DNA from: Flavobacterium sp. JAS
Lineage (GTDB): Bacteria > Bacteroidota > Bacteroidia > Flavobacteriales > Flavobacteriaceae
Assembly (NCBI RefSeq): GCF_020991455.1
Contig: NZ_JAJMOX010000009.1
Coordinates: forward strand, 186,001-250,000
Reading direction: 5' to 3'
Length of the DNA stretch: 64,000 nucleotides
Notes under the pieces: generated by a model
Database searches by the model: none
What the model was told of the DNA's origin: nothing
What the model saw: only the letters and a program-made list of their open reading frames with translations
Position numbers and translations under genes: made by a program
Part shown: positions 9,218-17,549 of the stretch, one piece after another
How the letters are laid out: each line of letters begins with the position of its first letter
Position numbering within the stretch: position 1 is the stretch's first letter

Positions 9218-10129
9218 ATGTTTGTATTTAATAGTTTGGGGAGGAAAGGAAACTTAGGAAATCAATTGTTTCAAATTTCATCTACTATCGGTTTAGCTAT
9301 AAAACATAATAGAGAGTTTTCATTTCCAGAATGGCCATATTCAGAATATTTTGAATATAAATTGCCAAAGCAAGATAAAAATAAAAAGTTAATTCAGATT
9401 GTTGAAAACAGCTATCAATATCATGATTGGGAAATTGGTAATCAAGATTATGATATAAATGGTGCTTTGCAATCAGAGAAGTATTTTGATGTTGAAACGA
9501 CTAAAAAGATATTTAAGTTTAATGATGATTTTTTAAAACCATTACTTGATAAGTATAAATATTTGTATATAAACAAACCTATCTTTATATCTGTAAGACG
9601 TGGTGACTTTGTAAATCACCCTAATTATTATCAATTATCAAATTCTTATTATTTTCTTGCTTTAACGAATAATTTTCCTGATTGGAAGGATCGAAATTTG
9701 ATTTTTATGAGTGACAATATAAATTATTGTAAAAGTCATTTTAAATTTCTTAAAAATGCAATTTTTGTAGAAAATCTTTCAGCAATAGAACAACTAGCTT
9801 TAGGTTCTCAAGGTGAGGATTTTATAATTAGTAACTCTACATTTTCATGGTGGCTTGCTTGGCTTGGCGAAAAAGAGAACAGTAAAATTATAAGACCACT
9901 GAAAAACTTTAGAGGTAAATATGCAAGACTAAATAATGACAAAGATTTTTTCCCCGAAAGATGGCTTTTATTTGATTATAGAAAAAACAATAAAGAGCTT
10001 AAGAACTTTAAATTATTTATTCAAGATCTTTATGCACAATTGATAGATTTCTTATTCTTAACAACAAATAAAACTATTCATTTGATCAAGAAAATAATAG
10101 TAAAAATTAAAAAAACAATTTTCACATGA
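9218..10129 (+). CDS. Family 11 glycosyltransferase (alpha-1,2-fucosyltransferase-like)
   Basis: GT11-type GT-B enzyme of 303 residues. The N-terminal GNLGNQLFQISSTIGLAI matches the family GNQLFQ signature. The nucleotide-sugar-binding region has ISVRRGDF, where the family usually reads H-x-R-R-x-D. The third motif FIISNSTFSWWLAWLG is also present. GT11 enzymes transfer L-fucose from GDP-fucose. No GDP-fucose synthesis gene lies in the window, so the donor must be made elsewhere. The last 4 bases overlap the next start (ATGA). Confidence 0.85.
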   Translation: MFVFNSLGRKGNLGNQLFQISSTIGLAIKHNREFSFPEWPYSEYFEYKLPKQDKNKKLIQIVENSYQYHDWEIGNQDYDINGALQSEKYFDVETTKKIFKFNDDFLKPLLDKYKYLYINKPIFISVRRGDFVNHPNYYQLSNSYYFLALTNNFPDWKDRNLIFMSDNINYCKSHFKFLKNAIFVENLSAIEQLALGSQGEDFIISNSTFSWWLAWLGEKENSKIIRPLKNFRGKYARLNNDKDFFPERWLLFDYRKNNKELKNFKLFIQDLYAQLIDFLFLTTNKTIHLIKKIIVKIKKTIFT

Positions 10130-11283
10130 AAATCCTTTTAATTTCAATGCATTCTATACACTCTATTCGATGGATTGAAAATTTGAAAAATTCCGGACAT
10201 CATTTATATTGGTTTGATATTTCAAATCGAGGAAAAATAGATACTCTTGAGACGGTTAACCAGATTAGCGACTGGAAAAAAAGAAAATTACCTTATATAA
10301 AAGGGGAGTATTGGTTGTCAAAAAAAATGCCAAATTTATACAGCTCAATTCGCTCTTTCATGGAGGTTACTGAAAATGAAGCTCTCGAAAAAGTTATTAA
10401 AGAAATAAAACCAGATGTTATACATAGTTTTGAAATGCAGGCTGTTACTTACCCAATAGTCAAGACTATGAATAAATATCCAGAAATAAAGTGGATATAT
10501 TCGTGTTGGGGAAATGATTTGTTTTATTTTCAAAATATTCCATATCATAAAAATAGAATCAAAGAAGTTTTAAAGCGAGTTGATTATATGCATGCCGATT
10601 GTCAACGAGACTATCCAATTGCTTTTAAATTAGGTTTTAAAGGAACAACTTTAGAGGTAATTCCGACAGGTGGCGGATTTAAAATAAATGAACTCGAGGT
10701 TTATAAACTACCCAATAAGGATAGAAAAATAATTTTAGTCAAAGGCTATCAAAATATTTTTGGGAGAGCAATAAATATAATCAAAGCCTTAGAGAGATTA
10801 ACAGGAAAAATTACCGAATATGATGTCGTTATTTTTGGAGCTCATGCTGTAGTTCAAAATTATGTTGCTGTTAATAATTTAAATTATACAGTATATGGAC
10901 GTCATGATTTATCTCATCAGCAAACAATGGAATTGATAGGGAAATCGTTTTTGTATATCGGAAACAATATTTCAGATGGTATGCCAAATACATTGCTGGA
11001 AGCCATTATTATGGAAGCTTTTCCAATTCAATCTAATCCGGGAAACGCCTCTGCTGAAATTATTGAGCATGGCGTAAATGGGTTTTTAATTAATGATCCA
11101 GAAGATGTTGAATCTATTTCAAATTTAATTTTGGAAGCAATTGAAAAAGAGAAAATGAGAGAAGAAGGATGTCGGCTTAATAAAAAAATTGCCTTGGAGA
11201 AATTAGATTATAATGTAAATCAACAAAAGATAGTAGCTTTATATAAGAAAGTTGAAGCAGGGATAGAGAATAATACATTCTAA
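10126..11283 (+). CDS. Family 4 glycosyltransferase
   Basis: GT-B fold retaining glycosyltransferase of 385 residues. The N-terminal domain starts KILLISMHSIHSIRWIENL. The C-terminal donor domain has a run ending NISDGMPNTLLEAIIMEAFP, the GT4 E-x7-E region, and NGFLINDPEDVESIS. The start overlaps the upstream stop by 4 nt, indicating coupling. No transmembrane segment is evident. It probably adds a hexose or hexosamine from a nucleotide sugar; the specificity is unknown. Confidence 0.86.
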   Translation: MKILLISMHSIHSIRWIENLKNSGHHLYWFDISNRGKIDTLETVNQISDWKKRKLPYIKGEYWLSKKMPNLYSSIRSFMEVTENEALEKVIKEIKPDVIHSFEMQAVTYPIVKTMNKYPEIKWIYSCWGNDLFYFQNIPYHKNRIKEVLKRVDYMHADCQRDYPIAFKLGFKGTTLEVIPTGGGFKINELEVYKLPNKDRKIILVKGYQNIFGRAINIIKALERLTGKITEYDVVIFGAHAVVQNYVAVNNLNYTVYGRHDLSHQQTMELIGKSFLYIGNNISDGMPNTLLEAIIMEAFPIQSNPGNASAEIIEHGVNGFLINDPEDVESISNLILEAIEKEKMREEGCRLNKKIALEKLDYNVNQQKIVALYKKVEAGIENNTF

Positions 11284-11301
11284 TTTTAAAATGATTAAAA
11301 A

Positions 11302-12318
11302 ATGCGAGTAGGTTTTAATCCAAATAAAGATAAGTCACAAGAGCGGAATGTTTTTTCTCATCATATAGTTATTCCTGTTTATATTCCAGATCAAGAAGGA
11401 TATTTTAAAGACAGTTTTGAAATATTAAAGCTTTGTTTAACATCATTATTTCGAACTTGTCACAAAAAAACATATATTACGATTGTAAATAATGGAAGTA
11501 GTAAATTAGTTATAGAGTACTTGGATAATTTGTACAATGAGAAGAAAATACACGAACTTATTCATGTTACAAATATAGGTTACATAAATGCAATGCTGAA
11601 AGGAATAACAGGTCAAAATTTTGATCTGATAACTACAGCAGACGCCGATGTTCTTTTTTTAGAAGGATGGCAGGAAGAAACATATAATGTATTTGAAAAT
11701 TTTTCCAGAGCAGGTGCGGTATGTCCAACACCTTCATCTAGAATGTTGCGAACTCATACAGCAAATTTGTACTGGAATTTTTTGTTTTCAAAAAGGATGC
11801 GGTTCAAAACAGTAATTAATCCAGATGCTTTAAGGAAGTTTGGGACAAGTATAGGTCATTATGATTTTTATAACGAGGTTCAATTAAGAAAACATTTAAC
11901 GATATCTAATAATAATCAACTTGCAGTAGTTGGAGCTGGACATTTTGTTGTAACATATAGAGCAGATATTTTTAATGTTTTAAAAAGCCGACATACAGAA
12001 TACGTTTTAGGAGGAGGAAGCGATGATTTGTTTGATATTCCAGTTATAGAGAAAGGATTTTGGAGATTATCTACAGCAGACAATTATACTTATCACATGG
12101 GGAATGTTGTGGAAGAATGGATGTACAATGAGGTTTCCAGATTAAGGCCATCTAAAGAAGAAAGTACTTTTCAATTAAGTTCCGTGCAAGCGGAATCTAA
12201 ATTAGCCTATCTGATTAAAAATAAAATTTTCGGAAGATTTATTTTAAATAAAAAAATACTTAGAAAGTTCTTAATTCAAAAAGGGTTGACCCCAGATGAG
12301 GCTCGAATTTACTTGTGA
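11302..12318 (+). CDS. Putative GT-A glycosyltransferase (family 2-like)
   Basis: A 338-residue protein with a GT-A core: HHIVIPVYIPDQEGYFKDSF, ITIVNNGSSKLV, THVTNIGYI-like segment and the metal-binding TTADADVLF. It is more divergent than the other GT2 genes and has an extended segment between the opening strand and the first helix. It sits immediately before the neuA-neuB-neuC block. That makes it one candidate for transferring the nonulosonic acid, but position is the only argument. It belongs to none of the sialyltransferase families I would recognise. Confidence 0.72.
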   Translation: MRVGFNPNKDKSQERNVFSHHIVIPVYIPDQEGYFKDSFEILKLCLTSLFRTCHKKTYITIVNNGSSKLVIEYLDNLYNEKKIHELIHVTNIGYINAMLKGITGQNFDLITTADADVLFLEGWQEETYNVFENFSRAGAVCPTPSSRMLRTHTANLYWNFLFSKRMRFKTVINPDALRKFGTSIGHYDFYNEVQLRKHLTISNNNQLAVVGAGHFVVTYRADIFNVLKSRHTEYVLGGGSDDLFDIPVIEKGFWRLSTADNYTYHMGNVVEEWMYNEVSRLRPSKEESTFQLSSVQAESKLAYLIKNKIFGRFILNKKILRKFLIQKGLTPDEARIYL

Positions 12319-12346
12319 TAATCACTAATTAACAAACATAGTATTT

Positions 12347-13009
12347 ATGTATAAAACCATAGCTATAATTCCTGTTCGGGGCGGATCAAAACGGCTTCCT
12401 GGTAAAAACATACAAATGTTAGGAGAGTTGCCTTTATTGGCCCACTCGATTTTGTATGCGCAACATAATGATACGATAATTGATGAGGTTTATGTTTCGA
12501 CAGACAACGATGATATAAAAAAAATAGCCTTGCAGTTTGGTGCTAAAGTTATCGATCGGCCAGCCTCCATTTCTGGAGATTTAGAACCTACAGTTTCGGC
12601 TTTAAAACACGTATTGGAATGTATTGAGCCTAATGTTGAAAATATTATTTTATTACAGGCAACAAATCCATTGCGTCCAGAGGGTTTATTAAAAGAAGCT
12701 TTTGATTTCTATGAAAAAGAAAATTATGACAGTTTGTTTACGGTTTCACGAAATCATCAAAAGCTTGGTAAAATAAAAGCTCATAAGTTTATTCCATTTA
12801 ACTATTCCATAGGACAAAGAAGTCAGGATTTAGAACCACTTTTTTTTGAAAATGGATTGTTATATATAACAAAAGCATCTCTAATTCTGAATGATATAAT
12901 TATTTCAGAAAATGCTTTCCCATTCGAAGTAAATCATATTTTTGCACATGTTGATATTGATACGTTTGACGATTTTGATTATGCAGCGTATTTGTATCAA
13001 AAAAAATAA
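12347..13009 (+). CDS. neuA: Acylneuraminate cytidylyltransferase
   Basis: CMP-nonulosonate synthetase of 220 residues. It activates sialic acid or a relative with CTP, giving the CMP-sugar used by transferases. The nucleotide-binding signature is PVRGGSKRLPGKNI at residues 9-22, followed by DEVYVSTDNDDI, RPASISGD and QATNPLRP, all conserved in the family. The length matches the short NeuA form with no extra esterase domain. It lies 18 nt before neuB. The DNA looks less AT-rich than the flanking transferases. The exact sugar (Neu5Ac, legionaminate or other) cannot be fixed from this gene alone. Confidence 0.92.
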   Translation: MYKTIAIIPVRGGSKRLPGKNIQMLGELPLLAHSILYAQHNDTIIDEVYVSTDNDDIKKIALQFGAKVIDRPASISGDLEPTVSALKHVLECIEPNVENIILLQATNPLRPEGLLKEAFDFYEKENYDSLFTVSRNHQKLGKIKAHKFIPFNYSIGQRSQDLEPLFFENGLLYITKASLILNDIIISENAFPFEVNHIFAHVDIDTFDDFDYAAYLYQKK

Positions 13010-13027
13010 ACCCCGAATACAATAAAA

Positions 13028-14068
13028 ATGAATCAATATATAGAAATTGCCGGCCGTAAAATAGGACCAGATTTTCCACCGTTAGTTATTGCCGAAATTG
13101 GTATTAATCATGAAGGTTCTTTACAAGTAGCCAAAGAAATGGTTGATGCCGCACAAAGAGCAGGAGTTGAGGTAGTGAAACATCAAACACATATTGTAGA
13201 AGATGAAATGTCTGGAGCTGCAAAAAAAGTTATTCCTGGCAATGCTGATGTTTCGATTTATGAAATTATGGAGCGTTGTTCTTTAAATGAAGAAGAAGAA
13301 CTTGAACTTAAAAATTATGTAGAAAGTAAAGGCATGATTTTTATTTCGACACCTTTTTCTCGCGCTGCTGCGGAACGATTAAATAAATTTGATATTCCGG
13401 CATATAAGATTGGTTCAGGCGAGTGTAATAACTATCCATTATTAGAACATATTGCTTCTTTTGGCAAACCTGTAATTTTGAGTACAGGTATGAATACTAT
13501 TGAAAGCATTCAAAAAGCCGTTGCGATTTTTGACAAATATAATATTCCAGTTGCTTTACTACACACGACGAATTTATATCCAACTCCAATTCATCTGGTA
13601 CGTTTTGGTGCGATGGTCGAACTGCATCAGGCTTTTCCAGATAAAGTTTTTGGGTTAAGTGACCACACACTAAATAATAATGCCTGTTTAGGAGCTGTTG
13701 CGCTTGGAGCAAGTATTTTAGAAAGACATTTTACAGATCACATGCAGCGAAGTGGCCCGGATATTGTTTGCAGCATGGACGAAAAGGCTTGCGGTGAATT
13801 GATTGTTGCAAGTGTTGAAATTGCATTAATGCGCGGCGGAACAAAGAAACCTGCTCTTGAAGAACAGGTTACTATTGATTTTGCTTTTGCGACAGTTTGC
13901 GCTATAAAACCAATTAAAAAAGGCGAGAAACTATCCAAAGAGAATATTTGGGTAAAAAGACCAGGTACAGGAAAAATTCTGGCAGAACATTTTAACGATT
14001 TAATTGGAAAAGAAGCGGTCAGAGATATTGAAAATGATGAGCAATTAGATTTTATTGATTTTGAGTAG
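13028..14068 (+). CDS. neuB: N-acetylneuraminate synthase
   Basis: Condenses N-acetylmannosamine (or a related sugar) with phosphoenolpyruvate to make a nonulosonic acid. The 346 residues hold the NeuB TIM barrel (IAEIGINHEGSL at 21-32, KHQTHIVEDEM, STPFSR, KIGSGECNNYPLLEHIA, STGMNT, HTTNLYPTP, GLSDHT, ERHFTD). A C-terminal SAF/antifreeze-like domain follows from about 285 (KPIKKGEKLSKENIWVKRPG). From memory the sequence closely resembles Campylobacter jejuni NeuB1, the Neu5Ac synthase, more than the legionaminate or pseudaminate synthases; this has not been aligned. The stop lies inside the neuC start region. Confidence 0.93.
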   Translation: MNQYIEIAGRKIGPDFPPLVIAEIGINHEGSLQVAKEMVDAAQRAGVEVVKHQTHIVEDEMSGAAKKVIPGNADVSIYEIMERCSLNEEEELELKNYVESKGMIFISTPFSRAAAERLNKFDIPAYKIGSGECNNYPLLEHIASFGKPVILSTGMNTIESIQKAVAIFDKYNIPVALLHTTNLYPTPIHLVRFGAMVELHQAFPDKVFGLSDHTLNNNACLGAVALGASILERHFTDHMQRSGPDIVCSMDEKACGELIVASVEIALMRGGTKKPALEEQVTIDFAFATVCAIKPIKKGEKLSKENIWVKRPGTGKILAEHFNDLIGKEAVRDIENDEQLDFIDFE

Positions 14069-15194
14069 TAATATAAAAAAAATCCTATTTCTTACAGGTA
14101 CTCGTGCCGATTTTGGTAAAATAAAATCCTTGATTCAAACGCTTGAGCAAGATCAAGACTTTGAAGTTTTTGTTTTTGTTACCGGAATGCATTTACAAGA
14201 GCTTTATGGCTATACATTAATAGAAATAGAACGTTGTAATTTTAAGAATGTTTTTACATTTGAAAATCATACCCATGAAACTACAATGGATTTAACCTTG
14301 GCAAGAACCATTGAAGGGCTCTCAAATTATTGCAAAAATATAAACCCAGATATGATTGTTGTGCATGGTGACCGTGTTGAAACACTTGCGGGAGCTATTG
14401 TAGGATCATTAAATAATATTTTAGTTGCGCATATTGAAGGAGGTGAGGTTTCAGGAACCGTAGATGAGTTAATTCGACATAGTGTAACTAAACTAAGTCA
14501 TATACATTTTGCATCGAATGAGCAAGCAGCAAAAAGACTACTTCAGATGGGCGAAATAAAAGAATCCGTTTTTACAATTGGCTCGCCTGATATTGACATT
14601 ATGTTTTCTAACAATCTGCCCGATTTAGAAGATGCTAGGAAATATTATGGAATTTCCTTCGAAAATTATGCAATAGTGATGTTTCATCCAGTAACGACTG
14701 AATTTAATTCGATGAAGGAGTACGCAAGCACTTTTGTGAATTGCCTGTCAAAGGATAATAATAATTATGTAGTTATTTTTCCGAATAATGATTTAGGAAG
14801 TCAATTTATAATAGATGAATTTGATAAATTAAAAAATAATATAAGATTCAGAATTTTCCCATCTCTTCGATTTGAATATTTTTTAACGTTATTAAAAAAT
14901 AGTCAATTTATAATTGGGAATAGTAGTGCGGGAATTCGTGAAGCTCCGTATTATGGAATTCCAATTATTAATATCGGGACTCGCCAGCAAAATAGAGCTG
15001 TTCATGCTGATATTATCAATGTTGACTATTCCGAAAAAGAAATAAGAGGAGCTCTTTCAATAATAAATTCACACAAGGTTCAGACTTCTCTAAATGATTT
15101 TGGTAAAGGGAATAGTAACGAATTATTTTTGCAGTCGCTTAAGAAAAACGATATTTGGCAACTTAATCACCAAAAACAATTTCGAGATATATAA
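14055..15194 (+). CDS. neuC: UDP-GlcNAc 2-epimerase (hydrolysing)
   Basis: Converts UDP-GlcNAc to ManNAc plus UDP, the first step of nonulosonic acid synthesis. GT-B-like epimerase fold with GTRADFGKIKSL near the N-terminus, VVHGDRVETLAGA, HIEGGEVSGT, MFHPVTTE and FIIGNSSAGIREA. No ATG precedes the first conserved strand. The start is a TTG at 14055, overlapping neuB by 14 nt, or a TTG at 14061; both imply translational coupling to neuB. If the substrate were UDP-diNAcBac, the product would feed legionaminic acid instead. No partner dehydratase or aminotransferase is seen, which favours ManNAc. Confidence 0.9.
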   Translation: MILSSNIKKILFLTGTRADFGKIKSLIQTLEQDQDFEVFVFVTGMHLQELYGYTLIEIERCNFKNVFTFENHTHETTMDLTLARTIEGLSNYCKNINPDMIVVHGDRVETLAGAIVGSLNNILVAHIEGGEVSGTVDELIRHSVTKLSHIHFASNEQAAKRLLQMGEIKESVFTIGSPDIDIMFSNNLPDLEDARKYYGISFENYAIVMFHPVTTEFNSMKEYASTFVNCLSKDNNNYVVIFPNNDLGSQFIIDEFDKLKNNIRFRIFPSLRFEYFLTLLKNSQFIIGNSSAGIREAPYYGIPIINIGTRQQNRAVHADIINVDYSEKEIRGALSIINSHKVQTSLNDFGKGNSNELFLQSLKKNDIWQLNHQKQFRDI

Positions 15195-15227
15195 TTTTCT
15201 TTTTTATCAATACCACTTTAACTACTT

Positions 15228-16661
15228 ATGTTCTTTAATTCCATAGCTTTTGCTATTTTTTTGCCAATCGTTTTTTTCTTGTATTGGTTTGTTTTTAATA
15301 AAACTAAAAACACACAAAATGCATTACTTATAGTTGCTAGTTATTATTTCTATTCTTGTTGGGATTGGAGATTTCTTTTTCTGTTGGTTTTTTCAACTTT
15401 TTTAGATTATTATACAGGAATTCAAATTGAAAAAAGTAAGTCAGAGAAAAGCCAAAAATTCTGGTTTTGGCTTAGTATTGTAGTCAATTTAGGTTTCTTA
15501 GGAATTTTTAAATATTATAACTTTTTTGCTTCGTCTTTCGCTGATTTATTAAATTCAGTTGGAGTAGAGGCAAGTCCTATTTTACTAAATGTAATTCTTC
15601 CGGTTGGAATTTCATTTTATACTTTTCACGGATTATCATATGTAATTGATATTTATTACAAACGAATAAAAGCGGAATATAATTTTGTAGATTATTCTTT
15701 ATTTGTGAGTTATTTTCCACTATTAGTTGCAGGGCCAATAGAAAGAGCAACTCATTTATTGCCAGAAATAAAAGTAAAACGAGAATTTGATTTACAAAAA
15801 GCCAAAGAAGGTGTTTACCAAATCATTTGGGGATTGGTTAAAAAAGTAGTTATAGCAGATACTTGCGCTACTTATGCCAATGCCATTTTTGATAATTATA
15901 CTTCAATGAATTCTTTCTCACTTATTTTAGGTGCAGTATATTTTGCTTTTCAAATTTATGGTGATTTTTCAGGATATTCAGATATTGCGTTAGGAGTTTC
16001 CAAGCTGTTTGGTCTAGATTTGCTACGAAATTTTAATTATCCTTATTTTTCAAGGGATATAGCAGAGTTTTGGCGTCGTTGGCACATTTCTCTCTCTTCA
16101 TGGTTTCGAGATTACTTATATATCCCTTTAGGTGGAAGCAAAGGTGGAATCTGGATGAAAATCAGAAATACATTTATCATATTTGTAGTCAGCGGATTTT
16201 GGCATGGAGCAAATTGGACATACATTGTTTGGGGGTTCATAAATGCAGTTTATTTTTTGCCATTGCTTTTATCAAATAGCAACCGTAATAATATGGATAC
16301 AATCAAGTTAAAATTTAATTTTGATTCAATTAAAGTAGGACTAAGTATTTTATATACTTTTTCATTGACATGTATCGCTTGGGTTTTCTTTAGAGCAAAA
16401 ACAATTACTGATGCAGTTTTATATTTAAAACGTATTGCTACAAATAGAGATTTTAGTTTTCAATATTTAGACAATGAGCGTTATAGTTATGAATTACTCC
16501 TTTTAATAGGTCTTTTTGTTTTGGTTGAATGGAATAATAGAACAAGAGTAGAACCTCTTTCTGGTAAAAAGAATATGCTAAAAGTCGCTTTGGCAATTGC
16601 AGCAATTTTGGCTTTTGGAACCTTTTCAGATTATAAAGAATTTATATATTTTCAATTTTAA
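15228..16661 (+). CDS. MBOAT family O-acyltransferase
   Basis: Integral membrane acyltransferase of 477 residues, of the AlgI/PatA/DltB type, expected to move acetyl groups across the inner membrane onto the glycan. About ten hydrophobic segments are visible. The conserved MBOAT features are the RRWHISLSSWFRDYLYIPLG stretch (His at residue 286) and GFWHGANW with the catalytic His at 326. Its stop shares one base with the next start, so the two are coupled. Together they look like the AlgI-AlgJ or PatA-PatB style O-acetylation pair. Confidence 0.9.
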   Translation: MFFNSIAFAIFLPIVFFLYWFVFNKTKNTQNALLIVASYYFYSCWDWRFLFLLVFSTFLDYYTGIQIEKSKSEKSQKFWFWLSIVVNLGFLGIFKYYNFFASSFADLLNSVGVEASPILLNVILPVGISFYTFHGLSYVIDIYYKRIKAEYNFVDYSLFVSYFPLLVAGPIERATHLLPEIKVKREFDLQKAKEGVYQIIWGLVKKVVIADTCATYANAIFDNYTSMNSFSLILGAVYFAFQIYGDFSGYSDIALGVSKLFGLDLLRNFNYPYFSRDIAEFWRRWHISLSSWFRDYLYIPLGGSKGGIWMKIRNTFIIFVVSGFWHGANWTYIVWGFINAVYFLPLLLSNSNRNNMDTIKLKFNFDSIKVGLSILYTFSLTCIAWVFFRAKTITDAVLYLKRIATNRDFSFQYLDNERYSYELLLLIGLFVLVEWNNRTRVEPLSGKKNMLKVALAIAAILAFGTFSDYKEFIYFQF

Positions 16662-17542
16662 TGAAACAGTTTTTAATTTACGCATTTAAGATTCTAGTCA
16701 TTGTATTTTTGACAGCTGTTTTACTTGATGGACTTTACACTTACGCTTTTTTGCAATCTAAAAATAGAGGGAAAATCGAAAAAGTTTTTAATTCTAATGG
16801 TCAAAAATATGATGTAGTTATTTTAGGTTCATCTCGTGCTAATAATCATTTTGTTGCTCAAATGTTTGAAGACAAAGGTCTGAAAACGTTTAATTATGGA
16901 ATGAGTGGCGGACATTTGTTTGAAGCTTCATTGATGTTAAAATTAATGGTTGAAAGAAAATATGAAATTAAAAATGTTATTCTTGAAGCTGATTTAAATT
17001 TGTCTAATGATAAAGAGTCTGAAGGAGTTTCTGCAAAATTTTTACCATATATTCATAATTCGATAGTAATAAGAGATCATTTCGCATCACAAAAAGATTT
17101 TAAAGAGCTTTATTATATTCCATTTTATAGATATATAAAATATGATGCTAAAATTGGTTTTAGAGAAGTTTATAAAGTATTAAAAAATGATAAAACAAAT
17201 ACTTTAGATAATTTGGGATATTATCCATTGCAAAAACATAAAAATGGTAATATGAAAAATAATATTGTTAATTTAAATCCGTTGCCACACAATAGATACT
17301 ATGAAGAAATTAAAGGTATATGCAGAGCCAATCATATTAATTTTATTGCCGTAATGACACCAATGTGCGAAAATGTTATTGGTATGAATTATTTCAGAAA
17401 AGTTCAAAAAGCTTATCCTGAAATCCATAATTATGAAAATGTTGTTGTTGAAGATCAATATTTTTCTTCTTGCGGACATATGACCGATACTGGTTCAAGG
17501 ATATTTACGGCTAGAATTTTGAATGATTTTTTTAGGGAATAA
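16661..17542 (+). CDS. SGNH hydrolase-like protein, membrane-anchored, partner of the MBOAT
   Basis: A 293-residue protein with one N-terminal transmembrane segment (about residues 5-27) and an extracytoplasmic SGNH-like domain. Block I is VVILGSSRANNHF (Ser57 or Ser58 as nucleophile). The C-terminal block is CGHMTDTGSRIFT, with His273 as the presumed base. In related proteins an Asp usually lies three residues before this His; here that position is Ser. The gene overlaps the MBOAT by one base. Partners of this type (AlgJ, PatB, DltD) complete O-acyl transfer to the polysaccharide. Domain assignment is by motif only. Confidence 0.68.
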   Translation: MKQFLIYAFKILVIVFLTAVLLDGLYTYAFLQSKNRGKIEKVFNSNGQKYDVVILGSSRANNHFVAQMFEDKGLKTFNYGMSGGHLFEASLMLKLMVERKYEIKNVILEADLNLSNDKESEGVSAKFLPYIHNSIVIRDHFASQKDFKELYYIPFYRYIKYDAKIGFREVYKVLKNDKTNTLDNLGYYPLQKHKNGNMKNNIVNLNPLPHNRYYEEIKGICRANHINFIAVMTPMCENVIGMNYFRKVQKAYPEIHNYENVVVEDQYFSSCGHMTDTGSRIFTARILNDFFRE

Positions 17543-17549
17543 ATTTTAT

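Noticed and set aside
3000..10000. Repeated short AT-rich motifs suggesting a CRISPR array or phase-variable tract
   Set aside because: The similarities are conserved GT2 coding motifs; there is no regular repeat-spacer pattern and no homopolymer tract in a coding position that looks like a switch.
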